A DNA stretch of 64,000 nt from Pseudacidovorax sp. RU35E (GTDB lineage: Bacteria; Pseudomonadota; Gammaproteobacteria; Burkholderiales; Burkholderiaceae_C): the NCBI RefSeq assembly GCF_900156165.1, contig NZ_FTMY01000005.1, forward strand, positions 310,001 through 374,000. Reading direction: 5' to 3'. The notes below the pieces were generated by a model. It searched no databases, was not told the origin of the DNA, and saw nothing but the letters and a program-made list of their open reading frames with translations. Shown piece after piece: positions 60,671 to 64,000 of this stretch. How positions within the stretch are numbered: the first letter of the stretch is position 1; each line of letters begins with the position of its first letter. The translations under genes were made by a program, and so were the position numbers.

Positions 60671-61951
60671 TTATGCGGCCACGAATTCGTTCCATTTACG
60701 GACCATGTACTCGTTCTCGTCCATCACCGCGTTCCAGCACGCGATCCCGCCCATGCGCTGCTCGTAGCTGCCGCCATCGCGCACGCTGCCGGCCTTGGCG
60801 ATCACCACGCCCTGCGGGCTCTTGATGTCCTGCGTGGCCGGCTTGCCTTCCATCCAGTAGGCCCACTCGTAGGGCTCCATCTTGGCCTTGGCCGTCTCCA
60901 GCACGGCGCTGTAGTAGCCCTGGCGGTTGAGGTACGCACCGGCCCAGCCGTCGAGGAACCAGTTGATGAACTCGTAGGCGGCGTCGAGCTTCTTGCCCGA
61001 CAGCGTGGCCGGCAGGCCGAAGCCCGAGGCCCAGGCGCGGTAGCCTTCCTTGAGCGGCTGGAACACGCAGTCGATGCCCTTGCTGCGCACGGCCGTCACG
61101 GCGGGGCTCCACATCGACTGGATCACCACCTCGCCCGAGGCCATCAGGTTGACCGACTCGTTGAAGTCCTTCCACAGCGCGCGGAACTGGCCGGCCTTCT
61201 TGGCCTCGATGAGCGTCTTGATCGTCAGGTCGATCTCGGCCTTGCTCATGTTGCCCTTGTCCTTGTACTTGTGGATGCCCTTGGCCTCCACCACCATCGC
61301 CGCATCCATGATGCCGATGGAGGGGATGTTCAGGATCGCGGCCTTGCCCTTGAACTCGGGGTTGAGCAGCTCGGCCCAGCTCCCGATGGGCCGCTTGATC
61401 AGGTCGGGGCGGATGCCCAGCGTGTCGGCGTTGTAGGTGGTGGGGATCAGCGTCATCCACTGTGTGGGCGCCTTGGCGAAAACCTTGCTCTTCTCGCCTT
61501 CGAGGAAGATCACCTTCTTGGGCGCCGTGCCCTGGTCGCCCACGGCCTTGCCGGCCACCTCGCCCTTGGTGAAGAGCGAGGTGATCTTGTCGGCGTTCTT
61601 CACCCGCTTGACGTCGATGCCCTTCAGGTTGCCGGTGGGCACGATCTTCTTGAGCGAGAAGAACTCGGTGTCGATCAGGTCGAAGCTGTTGGGGGCGGTG
61701 ACGGCGCGCTTGGTCACGTCGTCGGTGGTCACGGCCACGTACTGGATCTCGATGCCAGTGTCGGCCTTGAACTTCTCGGCGATGGCCTTGTCCTGGTTCA
61801 CCGCGGTGCCCAGGTAGCGCAGCACCATCTTCTCCTGCGCATGGACGAAGGGCGCCGCGCCCGTGGCCAGGATGCCGGCCATGCCGGCGCCGCCTTGCAG
61901 CAGGCTGCGGCGCGAAAGGCCGGGGGTGCGGGGATCGAGCGTGTCGGACAT
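60671..61951 (-). CDS. ABC transporter substrate-binding protein (PotD-like, Tat signal)
   Basis: A 426-residue periplasmic receptor. The N-terminus has the twin-arginine motif in LSRRSLLQGGAGMAGILATG, cleaved near VHA, so it is exported folded by Tat. The mature domain has VLRYLGTAVNQDKAIAEKFK, FDLIDTEFFSLKKIVPTGNL and AAYEFINWFLDGWAGAYLNR, a type II binding fold near PotD/PotF and iron-type receptors. It is the second gene of the operon after the ATPase. The ligand may be a polyamine or another small cation or acid. Confidence 0.9.
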   Translation of the reverse strand: MSDTLDPRTPGLSRRSLLQGGAGMAGILATGAAPFVHAQEKMVLRYLGTAVNQDKAIAEKFKADTGIEIQYVAVTTDDVTKRAVTAPNSFDLIDTEFFSLKKIVPTGNLKGIDVKRVKNADKITSLFTKGEVAGKAVGDQGTAPKKVIFLEGEKSKVFAKAPTQWMTLIPTTYNADTLGIRPDLIKRPIGSWAELLNPEFKGKAAILNIPSIGIMDAAMVVEAKGIHKYKDKGNMSKAEIDLTIKTLIEAKKAGQFRALWKDFNESVNLMASGEVVIQSMWSPAVTAVRSKGIDCVFQPLKEGYRAWASGFGLPATLSGKKLDAAYEFINWFLDGWAGAYLNRQGYYSAVLETAKAKMEPYEWAYWMEGKPATQDIKSPQGVVIAKAGSVRDGGSYEQRMGGIACWNAVMDENEYMVRKWNEFVAA

Positions 61952-62025
61952 CGAGGACTCCTTCTTGGGGGATGAGGAAGCGCGAGCGCGGTTGGAAAAA
62001 AAGGAAAGGGCTGGGGCGTGAGGTT

Positions 62026-63057
62026 TCAGGCCGGCAGTGCATGCGCCTGGTGAGGCGCCCAGAACAGGTGCACGTCTTCGCCCAAGGCATAGGGCCGTTC
62101 GGCGAAGCGGGCTTCGGGCAGCATCACCGACACGCCGTTTGCACCAGCCGCGTCCTGCGCCTGCAGGCCGAGCAGCACGTAGGTGCCCTGGTACTCGACG
62201 TCGGTGACGGTGGCGCCCAGGCCGGGCGCGGCGGTGGCGGGCGCCTCGGCCGCGGCAGGCTGGATCTGCAGGTGGTCGTTGCGCACCGCCACCTTGCCGG
62301 CGCCGGTCTGGATCACGTTGTGGCCGCCCATGAAGCGCGCCACGAACTCCGTGGCCGGCGCGTTGTAGACCGCATGTGGCGAGCCGACCTGCTCGATGCG
62401 GCCCTGGTTCATCACCACCATGGTGTCGGCCAGCGCCATCGCCTCTTCCTGGGAATGCGTGACGTGGATGAAGGTCAGGCCCAGCTCCTTCTGCCAGCGG
62501 CGCAGCTCGGCGCGCATCTGCACGCGCAGGAAAGGGTCGAGGGCGGAGAGCGGCTCGTCCAGCAGCAGCACACGTGGCTGGGTGATGAGCGCGCGGGCCA
62601 GCGCCACGCGCTGCTGCTGGCCGCCCGAGAGTTCACCCGGCTTGCGCTGCGCCAGGTGGCCGAGCGAGACGCGCTCCAGCAGGTCCTGCGCGCGGGCCTG
62701 GCGCTCGGCCCTGACCACGCCTTTCATCTTGAGGCTGAAGGCCACGTTGTCCAGCGCCGACAGGTGCGGGAAGAGCGCGAAGCTCTGGAACATCATGGCC
62801 GTGCCGCGCGCGGCGGCGGGCAGGTCGGTGATGTTGCGGTTCTCCAGCAGGATGTCGCCGCCGGTCACCGATTCGTGGCCGGCGATCATGCGCAGCGTGG
62901 TGCTCTTGCCGCAGCCCGAAGGCCCGAGCAGGCAGCAGTAGCTGCCGCTGGCGATGCGCAGGTCGATGGCGTCCACGGCCGGCGCGCCCTGCGCATAGCG
63001 CTTGGTCAGCGCGACGAGCTCAATGGCGGCGGGCGATGGCGTGGCGATGGCGTCCAT
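62026..63057 (-). CDS. Spermidine/putrescine-type ABC ATPase (PotA-like)
   Basis: The 343-residue ATPase has Walker A LLGPSGCGKSTTLRMIAG, signature LSGGQQQRVALARALITQPR, Walker B VLLLDEPLSALDPFLRVQ and the H-loop IHVTHSQEEAMALAD. The C-terminal TOBE domain starts near residue 255 (HNVIQTGAGKVAVRNDHLQI). It is the first gene of the leftward ATPase-receptor-permease-permease-GntR operon. The gap to the receptor is 74 bp. Confidence 0.94.
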   Translation of the reverse strand: MDAIATPSPAAIELVALTKRYAQGAPAVDAIDLRIASGSYCCLLGPSGCGKSTTLRMIAGHESVTGGDILLENRNITDLPAAARGTAMMFQSFALFPHLSALDNVAFSLKMKGVVRAERQARAQDLLERVSLGHLAQRKPGELSGGQQQRVALARALITQPRVLLLDEPLSALDPFLRVQMRAELRRWQKELGLTFIHVTHSQEEAMALADTMVVMNQGRIEQVGSPHAVYNAPATEFVARFMGGHNVIQTGAGKVAVRNDHLQIQPAAAEAPATAAPGLGATVTDVEYQGTYVLLGLQAQDAAGANGVSVMLPEARFAERPYALGEDVHLFWAPHQAHALPA

Positions 63058-63164
63058 GCCGCAGACCTACGCAAGGCGTGTGCCAGCGTGCGCTCATTGT
63101 TTGCACGCAATCGCCGCCGGAAATTGCGTACAAAAAGCACCGCTGCAGTGCGCGGCGGGCCGGT

Positions 63165-63776
63165 TCAGCGCCGAAGCGGTGCCAGCGGCTGCGCGTCGGC
63201 CGCGTCGCCGTCGATCAGGAAGTGCCCGCCCGCCACATGGTGCAGGGTGCGCAGCGTGTCCTGCCCTTCGAAGTGCCAGCGACCTTCCGAAAAGACGCGG
63301 GCATCGGCCTGGGCCGCCACCACCTCGCCCAGAAACAGGTCGTACCGCTGCTGGATCGGCGGCTCGGGCAGCAGCCTGCATTCCAGCCAGGCGGCGCAGC
63401 CTTCCAGCAGGGGCGCGCCCGTGGCGCTGCCCGCGAAGGTGGTGAGGCCATAGGCCTCGAACTTGTCGACGCCGCCCAGTGCGTCGGTAGCGCGGCCCGA
63501 GACGCTGCCCAGCGCGTTGCACAGGTCCAGCTGCGCCCGCACCGGCACCTGCAGCACGAACTCGCCGCTGGCCTTCAGCAGCTCGCGGGTGTAGGTGCTC
63601 TTGTCCAGCACCACCGCCACCTTGGGCGGATCGAAGTCCAGCGGCATCGCCCAGGCGGCCGCCATGATGTTGCGGCGGCCGCCCGCCGCCGCGCTCACCA
63701 GCACGGTGGGGCCGTGGTTGAGCAGGCGGTAGGCCTTGGCCAGGTCGACGGGGCGGCGGTGGTGGGCGGTGCTCAT
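63165..63776 (-). CDS. Flavin reductase family (FMN-binding split-barrel) protein
   Basis: A 203-residue protein of the flavin reductase-like domain family: YRLLNHGPTVLVSAAAGGRR, NIMAAAWAMPLDFDPPKVAV, VLDKSTYTRELLKASGEFVL and VDKFEAYGLTTFAGSATGAP. It would bind FMN and reduce it with NAD(P)H, or act as an FMN-binding protein. The ATG at 63776 begins the domain. It is between the ABC ATPase gene (107 bp downstream) and the dadA-like gene, all leftward; a functional link is not evident. Confidence 0.88.
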   Translation of the reverse strand: MSTAHHRRPVDLAKAYRLLNHGPTVLVSAAAGGRRNIMAAAWAMPLDFDPPKVAVVLDKSTYTRELLKASGEFVLQVPVRAQLDLCNALGSVSGRATDALGGVDKFEAYGLTTFAGSATGAPLLEGCAAWLECRLLPEPPIQQRYDLFLGEVVAAQADARVFSEGRWHFEGQDTLRTLHHVAGGHFLIDGDAADAQPLAPLRR

Positions 63777-63823
63777 GCCGCCGACGATAGCGCGCCGGTG
63801 CGCCTGTAGGCCCGTCTGCCGGA

Positions 63824-64000
63824 TCAGGCGGTGCCGGCGAGCGGCCGAAGCGCACCCGCACGCCGGGTGTCGGCGGTGAACGCGAAATCCACCTCCGGCG
63901 CCAGCCCGCTCACGATGCGCGCGATGGACTGGCCCGAGCCACACGCGTGCGTCCACCCCAGCGTGCCATGGCCGGTGTTGAGGAACAGCCGGCCCACGCG
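63824..64000 (-). CDS. dadA: C-terminal end of a D-amino acid dehydrogenase (DadA-like), cut by the window edge
   Basis: The last 58 residues read [20 protein letters not shown] then [12 protein letters not shown]. The GHGTLGW block is the conserved FAD-binding end of DadA-type glycine/D-amino-acid oxidoreductases, which oxidise D-alanine and similar substrates. The 5' part lies to the right of the window. The tail after the conserved block ([13 protein letters not shown]) is family-like in length. Confidence 0.85.
   Translation of the reverse strand, partial: RVGRLFLNTGHGTLGWTHACGSGQSIARIVSGLAPEVDFAFTADTRRAGALRPLAGTA

Overview
The window is very GC-rich chromosomal DNA with tightly packed genes and almost no long gaps. 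Gene content points to Betaproteobacteria, order Burkholderiales, most likely family Comamonadaceae (Variovorax/Acidovorax/Hydrogenophaga-like). Indicators are the rutABCDF operon, PhaM and DUF3567 proteins, a Bug/TctC receptor, the rsmI-yraN-diaA-dolP block, pilT-pilU, and GC-rich intergenic palindromes of the kind seen in that family. No insertion sequence, prophage, CRISPR array or rRNA operon was found. Both ends cut a gene: an ABC permease at the left and a dadA-like gene at the right.

Region 1 (1-9.9 kb) looks like a pyrimidine or nucleobase utilisation island. A BMP-type nucleoside ABC transporter (permease, double ATPase, binding protein), a VOC-fold protein and an IPNS-like Fe(II) dioxygenase all run leftward. 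They are divergent from a RutR-like regulator. The rutA-B-C-D-F operon follows, also leftward. Both leftward units have a RutR-box-like palindrome upstream, so they may form one regulon; rutE and rutG are not in the window.

Region 2 (10-20 kb) carries an NTF2-like protein, a YheT hydrolase, a DUF2946-type protein, a membrane-anchored cytochrome c5, and a complete MexAB-OprM/TtgABC-type RND efflux operon. The efflux operon has a divergent AcrR/TtgR-type repressor and an almost classical AcrR operator. The repressor gene runs into a tRNA-Arg(CCG) gene.

Region 3 (20-30 kb) is housekeeping: rsmI, divergent yraN-diaA-dolP, a beta-hydroxyacid dehydrogenase, twitching ATPases pilU and pilT, the PLP-homeostasis protein YggS, glutamate dehydrogenase, a DUF2242 lipoprotein, a one-domain response regulator and arginase.

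Region 4 (30-50 kb) is acid and acyl-CoA metabolism. It holds a LivK-like receptor, a TetR regulator divergent from an acyl-CoA ligase, and a single-chain biotin carboxylase-BCCP-carboxyltransferase. It continues with an SGNH esterase, LrgAB, a GlcD-type dehydrogenase and PurU. It ends with an IclR regulator divergent from a compact module of Bug receptor, AMP-forming CoA ligase and citryl-CoA lyase-like protein, which suggests uptake, activation and cleavage of a citrate-like acid.

Region 5 (50-64 kb) has DUF3567 and DUF3108 proteins, an FAH-family hydrolase, TspO, phaM coupled to a FIST-domain gene, LysR, GST and DUF2127 genes. A spermidine/putrescine-type ABC operon with a GntR regulator, a flavin reductase and the end of dadA follow.

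The most notable structural signal is a 37-nt nested palindrome found three times (5950, 59420, 60577). Stem differences between copies are compensated by paired changes.
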